A stretch of DNA of 64,000 bases from positions 16,444,708 through 16,508,707 of the forward strand of contig OY829329.1 of the NCBI GenBank assembly GCA_963691655.1, in the 5' to 3' direction. Every line of letters begins with the position of its first letter. Within the stretch, counting starts at the first letter, position 1. The stretch comes from Toxonevra muliebris (lineage: Eukaryota; Arthropoda; Insecta; Diptera; Pallopteridae). The notes beneath the pieces were generated by a model. The model saw nothing but the letters and a program-made list of their open reading frames with translations, was not told the origin of the DNA and did not search any database. The translations under genes were made by a program, and so were the position numbers. Positions 34,830-44,599 of the stretch are shown piece by piece.

Positions 34830-35350
34830 TAATCTCTCGTGCAGAAATTACCTAGAATGTCGAATTGAATCCGTGTTCTTTGATAACGTATGCTCCAAAT
34901 GACGTCATTTGGAAACCTTCTTTGTATCCTTGAGTATTCGATGGAAAATGTCGTGATTCTGGTGATTCGCCACGACCAATAACTCAATCCAGGCGTTTCT
35001 CTACCGAGCTTCAATACACCGCAATGGTCGCATACAACTTCCATTAAACCAATTCGAACGAAAAAATTCGAGCTGTAGTCAATTGTGCAATCGTATTGAA
35101 TCGCTACTCGATTTAACTCAACACTTGAAGCATTTCAACTTGCACGTCAATGGTTATCACGTTGTTGATCGATAAGCTAAACGATTTCTCATTGCCAACT
35201 GAGCCGTTTGACGTACTGCCTTTCTTTGTCACGAAGTCGAGCCATACTAACACGGCGCCCTGGAAAATCAAACACGCAGTCCAAAATTACCGATTCGATT
35301 GATTGTGTCGATGTGCGCACAATGACAAACGACAGAATCTTTCACAATGT
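34830..35350 (-). pseudogene. Helitron relic (Helitron-like N-terminal region)
   Basis: On the minus strand, joined across frameshifts, this reads as the start of a Helitron Rep/helicase protein. A basic lead with MARLRDKERQ is followed by YDCTIDYSS and MEVVCDHCGVLKLGRETPG, the Cys-x2-Cys type knuckle usual there. A shifted frame then gives FQMTSFGAYVIKEHGFNSTF, which is the signature stretch of the Helitron_like_N domain. Stop codons and frameshifts break every frame. No Rep HUH motif, helicase domain or Helitron hairpin end is found nearby, so it is a short decayed fragment. Confidence 0.7.
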
Positions 35351-35573
35351 AGACTTCATCAAACTGAACTCACCTCTTTGAAATCACTTTGGTTTTCATA
35401 AATTTTTTCGATGTTTTAATAGTTATTCTGCTATTCGGGGCGAAGACAAATCAAGCAAATCAAAGATTATAAAAATCGTTCCAGCCATTCTTGAGTTATA
35501 AAAGGTGTAACTAACCCGACTTTGTTTTATACCATATATTCTTTCAGAAGAGTGCGAACTTTGGACTCATTGA

Positions 35574-35706
35574 GTGCATTTCGCAGATGCAAAATCAGAA
35601 AAGCTGATTTCGAAATGATTAATCAAAAATCAGTGTTGCATCTTAGAAACGCGTTTCTAACACACTTTGAAATCAGCTTTTCTGATTTTACATCCGCGAA
35701 ACGCAC
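35574..35706. mobile_element. Palindromic MITE-like element
   Basis: A 133-bp unit has inverted arms of about 38 bp; the inner 21 bases of each arm (AAAATCAGAAAAGCTGATTT plus C, and inverse) match exactly and the outer parts differ at a few bases. The centre contains another small palindrome (AGAAACGCGTTTCT). It could fold into a cruciform. The frame covering it (35522-35713) is not a gene. Confidence 0.8.
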
Positions 35707-37060
35707 CGATTAAATACAAATTTTTCCTCAGAGTCTTTTTTTTCTTTTTATCATTTTTTATTCTCTAGCAGTTTGATTGTAATATATATGTAGAAGAATA
35801 ACTTTGTGCCATTCTTTTAATAAATTTTAAAAATATTTAACGCAGCGGTTCCGCAGCCGATGTGTTCACATGCTCGTTTTAGAATGAATAAAGTCTTCTT
35901 TTCTTCCTTTATATGCTCACATTCCTCTTATTAATGCCCATAAGAGGAATGGTGATCATTAATTGTGGGTATTGTTTTCCCGTGTTGCCAATAGATTGGT
36001 GTGATGGTAATCCCACATAATAAATTAAAAACTAAATTAATATATTTAATTATAATTTATTGAAATCAATCTTAATCTAAAATCACAAGCGTCAGTTAAA
36101 TTGCACAACGAAAAACTATTTTGAATTTCACAAGAGAATATTTATGACAGAAATACAATGAGTGAGAAAGAGATGACTAGATAAAAAAGTGAAATTGACA
36201 TAATAATAAAAGTAAAGAGAATAACGCCATCTATGTGTCATATCGCATCAGCTGCGATTCCGTTCAAGTGTTGCCAACAAATAGCGTTAACCCTCTCAGG
36301 AGGAAGTGTCTTCCTGTGGTAGGAAAAAATCGGAATATTGTTTTTCGATATTTGGACCAGGATATCTCGTAATTTATTCATTACTTATTTAATCTAACTT
36401 ATTGTGAGTTAGACGGCATTCTTAGTTTTTTTTTCTCTAAAATACTGCTGTGAATTTAGGTCTTTACTCGGGGCTGAAGGAAAATATGTAGTGGGGTGAA
36501 TTGCTAGAAATTAGAATTAAACGTCAAGTCGGTGTCGTGTGAGGTTTCATAGTATGTGCGAGTTTATAAGTGTGTGCTTTATTATAGCCCAAAAATATAC
36601 AACACATAATTTCTATATCAAAAACGGTGTGAAATATACTTACATATCAATGGAATAGTAGAACATATCAAAAATTGTTTTTATTTATTGTATTTGTTTT
36701 ATTGCATAGTTCGTTTTAGTTTATAGTTTATTCTTCCCTAATTGAAAATGTAAAATAATATCAATATTAGGCGATGTAGACGTGCAAAAGACCAAAAAAG
36801 TTCATTGAAAAGGAAAAATTGAAAAAAACCCATGGTTGGATTTTTCGAACATCAAAAAAACGAAAACATTAATAATGAAGTTATCAACAATGGCGTAAAG
36901 TATGTTATCTCAACATATGAACGAGTGCAGAAGGGACTTATTTAAGTTTTTAAGTGGTTTGAACTTTCCTTATTTTTAAATACAAATATCTCGAATACGT
37001 AAGTTTTAGACCAAATAATGAGCGAACCATTGAAATCAGAGCCCGCAAATTTTGTAAAAA
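35707..37060. other. Intergenic, no gene recognised
   Basis: AT-rich. A perfect short hairpin with arms ATTCCTCTTAT / ATAAGAGGAAT lies near 35922-35948. No coding signal. Confidence 0.45.
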
Positions 37061-38708
37061 CTAGCTGACCCGGCAAACGTTGTTCTGCCTTTTCTGCGAA
37101 AATTAAGAAAGGATGAAGTACATGATATTTAAAATTGAACATTCGTAATGACAATTCAGGCTTCCAATGAATTTCGAAAAAAAATTCTAGATTTAAAAAT
37201 GTGTCTCATTATTGACACAATTAACAATTTTAAAAGTATTTAACTTGCAGAACTGTACATTAAAAACAGGGAATCATTATAAATTAAAATCTGAAATATA
37301 TATTGTGTTAATTAAATTTTAGAAACGAAAGTTTACATTGTGTCTGGACGACCAGAAAATAACACATTTTTATTGTATTATCACCGATGGGAACTCAACG
37401 AAAACAACTGAAGTCTGATAGCAAAGAACATGGTGGATATTTGCAAACAAACAAAGCCATACCAGCTGATGATACCATTTGAGCAAAATTATTAACCCAG
37501 TTGATGCTAAAGAGGTCATTCAGCAGTTAGATAGAAATTCCAGCATATCTGTAGTAAAAAGGAATAACTTTTAAGTGTTTTTTTTTTTTGCTGAACAATT
37601 TTATTAGATTTCAGTTGAATTATAGAAACAATATTTCAGGAGGATCTATATTCATATCAAAGACCATTCTTGAAAATTATATCCCAAAAATTATTTAAAA
37701 ATTTGAACCAATTTGATATTTATTATAAATACAGCGTCACCTAACAGATTTTAAGACAGGGGAGTTATTAAAAAGCAGCAGAAAAAGTAGTAGAAAAATA
37801 GTTAAACGTAGTAGTACAAAAATAGTAAAAATGGAGTAGAAAGAGTGGTAGAAATAATAATAAAGAAAAGTAATAGAAAAGATTGTGAAAAAGTAGTAAA
37901 AAATAGTAGTAAAAATAGTAGTAAAAAATATTAGTAAAAAATAGTAGAAAGTAGTTGTACAAAACAAAAAAAAATTGTAGGAAAAATGTATTAAAAAAGT
38001 TGTAAAATAGTAGTAGAAAATATTAGTTAAAAAAGTAGTAGAAAATAATGAAAAATTGTAGAAAAAAATAAGGCTAAAACTAATAGAAAATAGTAGTAGA
38101 AAGTAGCAGTACAAAATAAAAAAAATTGTAGAAAAAAAGTAGTAAAATAGTAGTAGAAAATATTGGTTGAAAAAGTAGTAGAAAATAAGAAAAAATTTTA
38201 GAAAAAAGGAAGGCTAAAATTAATAGAAAATAGTAATAGAAATAGTAGTAGAAATTGTAGTAGAATTAGTAGTAGAAATAGCAGTAGAAAACGAAAAAGG
38301 AGCATGGTCCCATTAATTCAACAAACTGAAAGAATCTAAATTTTAGTACCGTACCATAAATAACTCCTATGATATGTATGTATCTCATAATGGAAATTCA
38401 GGTTATATGGAAGGTGCCACACCCCCTTTGTTAATCCCACCTATATTGTTGTATAATGGCATTGTCAATGCTCGTTATTGTACCAAATTTCTGTACCGTG
38501 CTATAAATGGTTCTTGAGATATACCCAAAAAACTATTAGGATTCTATGGGAGGTGCCACGCCCACTTTACTAAAAGCCATTATGAATAGCTATGATCCAT
38601 CTGTCCGCCTAAGAAAATATATTCTGGAAATATGACTTCAATCGGTCCAGTCGTTCAGAAGTTACACGATGACATACACACAAAACTCTATGATTATATA
38701 TAAAGATG
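37061..38708 (+). mobile_element. Interspersed repeat element (unclassified, arthropod-wide head)
   Basis: Starts CTAGCTGACCCGGCAAACGT and ends TATGATTATATATAAAGAT, a head and tail that I recognise as common in arthropod interspersed repeats. Inside are a TAG-triplet-rich core (37740-38300) and two degenerate ~125-bp copies of a segment containing GGTGCCACGCCCACTTT (38340-38600). No protein frame. Element class is uncertain; it may be a non-autonomous element that has picked up a satellite. Confidence 0.45.
37740..38300 (+). repeat. TAG/TAA-triplet-rich low-complexity core
   Basis: Built from variants of AGTAGTAGAAAATAGTAGT. The hydrophobic minus-strand frames (38114-37737 and 37962-37768) rich in Phe, Tyr and Thr are the translation of this repeat and not genes. 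Confidence 0.9.
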
Positions 38709-39790
38709 ATGTACATATGTAGTGACTGACATAAAAAAAGTTGGAATTTGTTGAGTAGTAGTAGTAAAGGTCATTGGTACATATGAACAAAAACATTTTA
38801 AATATGATTGCTGCCAGATTGACAACAAAGATTCTGAGCCATCCTGTAGATGGTGTTACTTTTTCTATGTAGGTTTCACGAAATTGATCTTCTACAGTGA
38901 TTGCTTCGTCTATTTACATCGTCAATTTGTTATACTTATATTCCAAACTTTAATATGAACTTCATACAGTTATTATATTACCTTTGGAATATCGGATAAC
39001 GTCCCAGAAGAGTTGAAAAATTTTTTCGATGAAGTACTTTCGGCATCAATGAGTTTTTCTAAGGAAACTTTTCCCTGAATGCGAGTTTATGGTAAATGAA
39101 TTTGATTGCTAAATCAATTTTATTATTGTAATTTGAGTTTATGAAAAATATTGAATTTTATTGCCTGCTTGGATCGTTTAGCTACACTGTGCAATGTCGA
39201 TTATATGAAGACAAGGTCTTTGAAAACGTCAAGCAATCATGTCAAAAAAAAAAAAAAAAAAACTGAAATTGTGCATACCAACGATTTGCAGCAGCTACTA
39301 GTAATACATAATAAATTATTATAAAGCGAATTGTAACAAAAATGTTTTTTTTTTTTTTTAATGTGAAATCGCCCTACATTAGTATATTAAATTTCAATTT
39401 CATACTTTTTGTTAATAAGTAAGTAATTTTTTATGGAACATTAGCAAAACCGTTAACGCATTAACCGTGATTCATTTTGTTAATACAGACATTTAAATAG
39501 AAAAATTAAATGTTATGCTTTAAGGTAATTAGGCAAGAAAAAAAAACCTAGACAAAAGTAAAAAAAAAAATAGGCGTTGTAGCTCTTGAATATTACTGCA
39601 AAATTATTTGAACTTATGCTTTTACTAATTAAGTAATAATTTTGGGTAATACCGATTGATTTTTATTTTCTGGTTGGTGTGTGTGTTGTATTTTTTTTTG
39701 CAGACTATTTGTGAAAGGGAACCAGCGCTGGTGAGTTAATACCAACGTTTAGAGCAGTTGGTTTTTTCTTGCTTTTTTTTTTGTGGCAAG
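38709..39790. other. Intergenic upstream of cuticle gene A
   Basis: No gene seen. Includes poly-A and poly-T runs (about 39245-39262 and 39344-39359). Confidence 0.5.
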
Positions 39791-39798
39791 TATAAAAA
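39791..39798 (+). promoter_or_regulatory. TATA box of cuticle gene A
   Basis: TATAAAAA lies 116 bases upstream of the ATG. The following AAGCACAGTTCGC...TTAAGTTCCCAACAA segment matches the 5' UTR region of genes B-E at equivalent distance. Confidence 0.8.
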
Positions 39799-39906
39799 CG
39801 TTTGCAAATTTTAAATTAAGCACAGTTCGCACAAAAGTCTTAAGTTCCCAACAAACTTAACTAAAAAAAAACAACACTGCATCGACTCGTAACAAGCTGA
39901 AGAACT

Positions 39907-40901
39907 ATGGCTTTTAAGGTAAATAAACTACAGTGAATACAAGTTAATTGTGTTAAAAATCTTAACCAAAAAAAAAAGGGGGAAAAAAAAAACAAAAAAA
40001 AAAAGCCAAAAGAAAACAAAATCTCAAAAAATATTAAATAATTTAAAAATCCTTACAGTTTCTCGCTGCCTTCGCGTTTCTATCGCTAGCCGCAGTCTCT
40101 GCTGCTCCCTACCATCATGGTGGTCATGATGATGGAGGTGGTGGCGGCGGCGGTGGTGGTGGTGGTCACGGTGGTTCTTCATCCAGTCATTACTCAGTTA
40201 AACAAGAACATGCTGCAGCTAGTCATCATGGTGGTGGTCATGGAGGCGGTCATGGTGGTGGTCATGATGGAGGACATGGCGGCGGTGGTGGTGGTGGTGG
40301 TCATGGACATGGACACGGTGGCTCCAGCCATCAATCCGTTCATTTGGTCTCCCACGATGATGGACATGATGATGGACACGGTCATGGACATGGCCATGGC
40401 GGGCACGATGATGGACATGATTCACATGCCGAATATGATTTCCATTATGGCGTTGAAGATAAGAAAACTGGCGATATTAAAGAGCAAAGCGAATCACGTC
40501 ATGGCGATAAAGTTAATGGACATTACGAGTTAGTTGATGCTGATGGTCATAAGCGAACTGTCCACTATACTGCCGATAAGCATAACGGCTTCCAGGCTAC
40601 TGTATCTGTTGAGAAAGGACATGGCGGTCATGGTGGTGGTGGCGGCGGTGATGGCGGTCACACTTCATACCATGGCGGTCATGCTGAAGTTGAACAACAC
40701 TCATCCGGTGGTGGGGGTCATGGAGGTGGCGGCGGCGGCGGTGATGATGGTGGTCATGGCGGTCACGATCATGGTCATGGCGGTCATGGTGGTGGTGGTG
40801 GTGGACATGGTGGTTCTTCATCCAGTCATTACTCAGTAAAGCAAGAACATGGTGTAGCAAGTCATCATGGTGGTCATGGTCATGGTCATGGACATCACTG
40901 A
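39907..40901 (+). CDS. Gly/His-rich RR-2 cuticle protein, gene A
   Basis: Exon 1 is 39907-39918 (MAFK), the intron 39919-40058 (GTAAAT donor, TTACAG acceptor, phase 0) and exon 2 40059-40901; 284 residues. The start gives a signal peptide (MAFKFLAAFAFLSLAAVSA). A chitin-binding Rebers-Riddiford RR-2 domain covers about residues 128-190 (AEYDFHYGV, TGDIKEQSE, GHYELVDADGHKRTV, YTADKHNGFQATV). The arms are Gly/His repeats with no Cys or Trp. The N-terminal module SSSSHYSVKQEH recurs at the C-terminus (about 40807-40870), unlike the other four genes. The protein is expected to be secreted into cuticle and bind chitin; the His-rich arms might bind metal or crosslink. It is the most diverged member. 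An initiation inside exon 2 would lose the signal peptide and is rejected. Confidence 0.92.
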
Positions 40902-41439
40902 AAAACAATCAAAAACCAACCACGATCATTATAGTGAATTTTAAAATATTGTTGAGCCTTTTTTACATTGTTATATTGACGGAGCAAAAATCTTCTATCC
41001 TATATTTTCAACCTTTTTAGTTTTTAAGCAACCCTGTTCTATACCAAAAAAAAAAAATTATATGAAAATATATAATTAATGCAAGCAAAATGAATTATTA
41101 AATGTGTTTTTGTCTATTTTAAGGAAAGGATATTGACTTTAGTTGACCAAGATTCATGAAAAGAAATATTAATTTTAAAGTGGGGAAAATGGTTCGCAAG
41201 CCTTAAAGAATTTAGTTCAAAACAATGTCTCATGACGCATAAATTCTGAGTACAAAAACTGTTTCGATATATAAAAATAAGTTAAAAAAATAATTTCAAA
41301 AATATTTTTCTCTTATTTAAAATGATTTAAAAACCAATTTTACATATTGCTTATGTACATTTATTGCTTAGTTGTAGTTCCATAAGTGGTGAAAAACTAC
41401 ATACGAGGGGTCAACGTATGACCATCGATATTAAAATTA
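40902..41439. other. 3' flank of cuticle gene A
   Basis: The 3' UTR part (40905-41080) keeps traces of the motif TATTGTTGA and TTTTTAGTTTTTAAGCA shared with genes B-E. No clean AATAAA is seen; a variant signal may be used. The rest is AT-rich. Confidence 0.5.
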
Positions 41440-41870
41440 ACTTTACAGTCTATTTGATTCCGATTGACTCCAAGTGACTTCAAATCCCCAAGTGACTCCT
41501 AATGACTCCAAGTGACTTCAAATCCCTAAATGACTCCAATTGGCTTCAAATTCCCAATTGACTCCAAATGACTTCAACTGACTCCAATTGATTTCATAAT
41601 CCCAATTAACTTCATAATCCCAATTGACTTCATAATCCCAATTGACTTCATAATCCCAATTGACTTCATAATCCCAATTGACTTCATAATCACAATTGAC
41701 TTCATAATCCCAATTGACTTCAAAAGACTCCAAGTGACTCCAATTGACTGCAAAGTGCAATTGACTCCAAATGACTGCATTTCAGTTGAAGGGTATTTAA
41801 GTGACTCCAAGTGACTTCAAGTGACTCCAAGTGACTTCAAGTGACTCCAAATGACTTCTAAGCAGTCATG
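41440..41870. repeat. Tandem repeats of TGACTCCAAG and 18-bp ACTTCATAATCCCAATTG units
   Basis: The centre (about 41590-41720) holds around seven head-to-tail copies of the 18-bp unit ACTTCATAATCCCAATTG, flanked on both sides by 10-bp TGACTCCAAG/TGACTTCAAG variants. Minus-strand frames (41760-41518, 41810-41574) translate the array into a VNWDYE repeat and have no other support as a gene. Confidence 0.92.
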
Positions 41871-42386
41871 ATTTTGGAGTCATAAGATTTGGAGTCTCAC
41901 GATTTCAAAAAAAGATTACATTCCCTTGACTCTAAAAAAGACTTTTCTAAATGAATAACCAATCGGCGATTCCAAAAAAAAAAGTCTTCCAACTGCATTT
42001 TTTATTCTGGAGTCAAATATGTTATTCAGTACCTGCAATCATGAATTGTCGGTTATTAACTGTGACTTCAAGGTATTGCAATTAAATTGATTGCATTCTT
42101 TTACAGCTCTGGTATTTAGCTAATTTTAATTCCGATTTCCGTAGGCTTGGACTACCAAGATTTGAAGAGCATCATATGGTTTTAATAAGAACAAAATTTA
42201 AAAGACACTTTATTTTGGCATTATGAAATGCAACAGAAATCTAGAATATAGCAGCCATTTATGGAAATGAATAACAACCTTTTCAAGATCATTATAATAA
42301 GTAAAAGAAAACGAACTCTACTGTAAATGAAAACAATCAATTTGACTAACTCCAGTGAAAATTAGTTCTGTTATGTGAATGACAGA

Positions 42387-42598
42387 TGACAGGCTAAGGG
42401 TAAATACGAAGTAAAATATTGTAGCTAGCGAAAGTGCATTAAAAATATTTAAGTGCAAAAACGAAACAATAATTTGTACTTAACCGGCTCTGTTCTACTT
42501 CGCCATTCCTTATTTTTGTTTCGTTTTTACACTCAAATATTTTTAATGCATTTTCGCTAGCTACAATTTTTTACTTCGCATTTGATTTTAGCCTGTCA
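42387..42598. mobile_element. 212-bp palindromic MITE with ~85-bp arms
   Basis: Left arm begins TGACAGGCTAAGGGTAAATA and the right arm is its near-perfect inverse ending TTAGCCTGTCA, both containing TTGTAGCTAGCGAAA. The loop is about 40 bp. No coding capacity. A TGACAG-like flank on the left is too short to call a target duplication. Confidence 0.85.
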
Positions 42599-43179
42599 GA
42601 TATGTATAAGAAAAACTCGCTTACAAGTCCGCATAATTTATGATATTTAGATATTTTAGATTTAGACTTTGCTGACTTTCTTATATCTGTCATTTACTGT
42701 ATAGAGTCATTTTTTCCTGTGAATTTGAATGCTACCGGAAGCTTCGACCATTCTCCCAACGACGCAACTGCGATCCGACCCAATGCCTTTAACAGAGATG
42801 ATCGTTTCAAATGTTTTGCGAGCGATTAGAATAGCTAGTACCCGTTTGGTTTAGGATTGTAGGTGTGTTGCTTCCTGTGAAAGAAAAGCCTTAGTGTGAG
42901 GTTTCACTGGAGAGATTTTCTATGCAGTGCGCTCCAAGCAAAAAACAGAGTTCAAAGGTAAAGAAAAACTAGTCGCAACAAAAGATCGTTCGTTCTGACG
43001 AATATCAGATCCCCATCTAGACGATGGTATGAAGAGGCTGTAATTCAAGTTGAAACAAAAGATTGCAAGGGTTGAGTATAGTATCATACGTCGTAAGGCG
43101 ATCACAGATATTACTCTTCAATCCCAATAAACTCAACATCTTCGCTAGTGTAGGTCATTGGAACTGAAAGTGATGAATA
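42599..43179. other. Intergenic, possible LINE debris
   Basis: No intact gene. The frame 43105-42920 (minus) shows no motif. It precedes recognisable LINE sequence. Confidence 0.35.
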
Positions 43180-44560
43180 ATATCATGAACTGAGCTATAA
43201 GAAGGTTTAGTAACTGGGCAGCAGAGAAAACAAAGCTAGTTCTATTCACAACTAAGACCAAAACTGAGTTTCAATCTCTCTAGATTGAGTAGCCATCAAC
43301 AGTCTCTTTCTTCTAGTGCCAAATTTCTAGCAGCTATTTTGGATCGCAAGTTAAGTTGGAATAGAAATATTAAGGAATGGGTGAAAAAGTCCTGCTCAAC
43401 TTTTTATGCTTGCAAAAAAAACTTTTAATAAACAAAGATAATGCTTTGGATGTATACGGCAGTTGTCCTCCATTTCTGTGGGCAGTATTTAAGAAAAGTA
43501 GCTATCTCTCTAAACTATCTTTGGTACAGAGTACAGCGTGTATTTGCGTCGAAGGTGTAATAAGATCCTTTCCCAATGACGAACGTGATTCTTCATCTTA
43601 TGCCTTTAGATTTGTACGTCAAAACAACAGAGAGTCAGGCTGCTTAAGCTCTCGATCATATGGTCACAGTAATATAATTAATTAATCTAAAATTTTGTTT
43701 TGATAATTCAAACTTAAAAATTTTAATTCCTACGTAGAAGTACGTCACTTGAAAACGATTATGATTTTACTTTTTACACAGATGGATCAAAAATGGACTA
43801 TGGAGTAGGTGCTGGTGTTCCTATTTATGCCCTCACATATCTTTCCTGACTTTCTACTCTCTTCTACTGTCTCTATCTTGGACATAATACAATGGTCTTT
43901 GAGACTGAGTACTTTTGTTTAGTCCAGCACGCCTTCAACTCTAAAAGCTACTGGTCCCTTCACGCGATCTTAAAACCTATCTAGTTTTTTTCCGATTGCC
44001 AGACTCTACTTGCGTATTCCAGGCGGAAATGTCAGTGATCTCAATAATTACTATTAAAATCTAAGTTCAAGTGGATAAGTTCAAGAGTGAACTTGTCAGA
44101 CTTGAGCAACACATTAATTTAACTCTCATTTAGGTACCTGAACATCGGAACATTAGCGGAAATTAGAACGCTGTTGCTCTGTCTAGATATGGTTCTTCGT
44201 TGAACACTTCTCAGTCGGAACGGGTTCTATCTCCCTTAAATTGCGTCACATCAAGAACGATATGGCCTCAATAATAATAGCTGTCCAAAATTAAACAACA
44301 CTTACTTTTTCCGAGGGTGGAAATCGCACGAATAATAGCACTATATATACTAAACACTCGGTGATTAGCTCACATACAGCGAGGCCGGGTGTTCCTCATA
44401 ATGATTTCTGCCGTAGTTGCCATAACATCCAGCAGGTCGAAAATTTCGAACACTTTCTTTGTGCCTGCCCGTCTTTAGCAAGATATAGAATTAAAATCTT
44501 TAGCAAACCTTTGCTGCACAGGCGAGGCTGCTAATGCAAACCTCAATATTCTGATAAAAT
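43180..44560 (+). pseudogene. Decayed LINE copy: RT C-terminus and RNase H
   Basis: In broken frames the plus strand reads as the tail of a LINE polyprotein. It gives AKFLAAILDRKLSWNRNIKEWVKKS, then a damaged WMYTAVV segment, then TDGSK at the start of an RNase H domain (about 43780), and near the end SEAGCSS...FLPVLP-like remains of the Cys-His region. Many stops and frameshifts interrupt it. It belongs to the same broad LINE type as the better preserved copy right after it (44600-46105) but is much older. Confidence 0.7.
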
Positions 44561-44599
44561 CTTGTTTTTTTTGATTAATTGGTGTGTGAGGACCTAACA

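Noticed and set aside
37737..38114. Phe/Tyr/Thr-rich minus-strand frame resembling a membrane protein
   Set aside because: It is the translation of a TAG/TAA triplet array.
40344..40901. Cuticle gene A as a single-exon frame starting at 40344
   Set aside because: That start is a TTG in the middle of the Gly/His arm; the MAFK exon, intron and signal peptide upstream match the other four genes.
41518..41810. Minus-strand protein with VNWDYE repeats
   Set aside because: The repeat is an 18-bp DNA satellite; frames in two registers are open, and there is no start context or flanking non-repeat coding sequence.
41440..41870. Possible CRISPR-like array
   Set aside because: Units are contiguous without unique spacers and the genome is eukaryotic.
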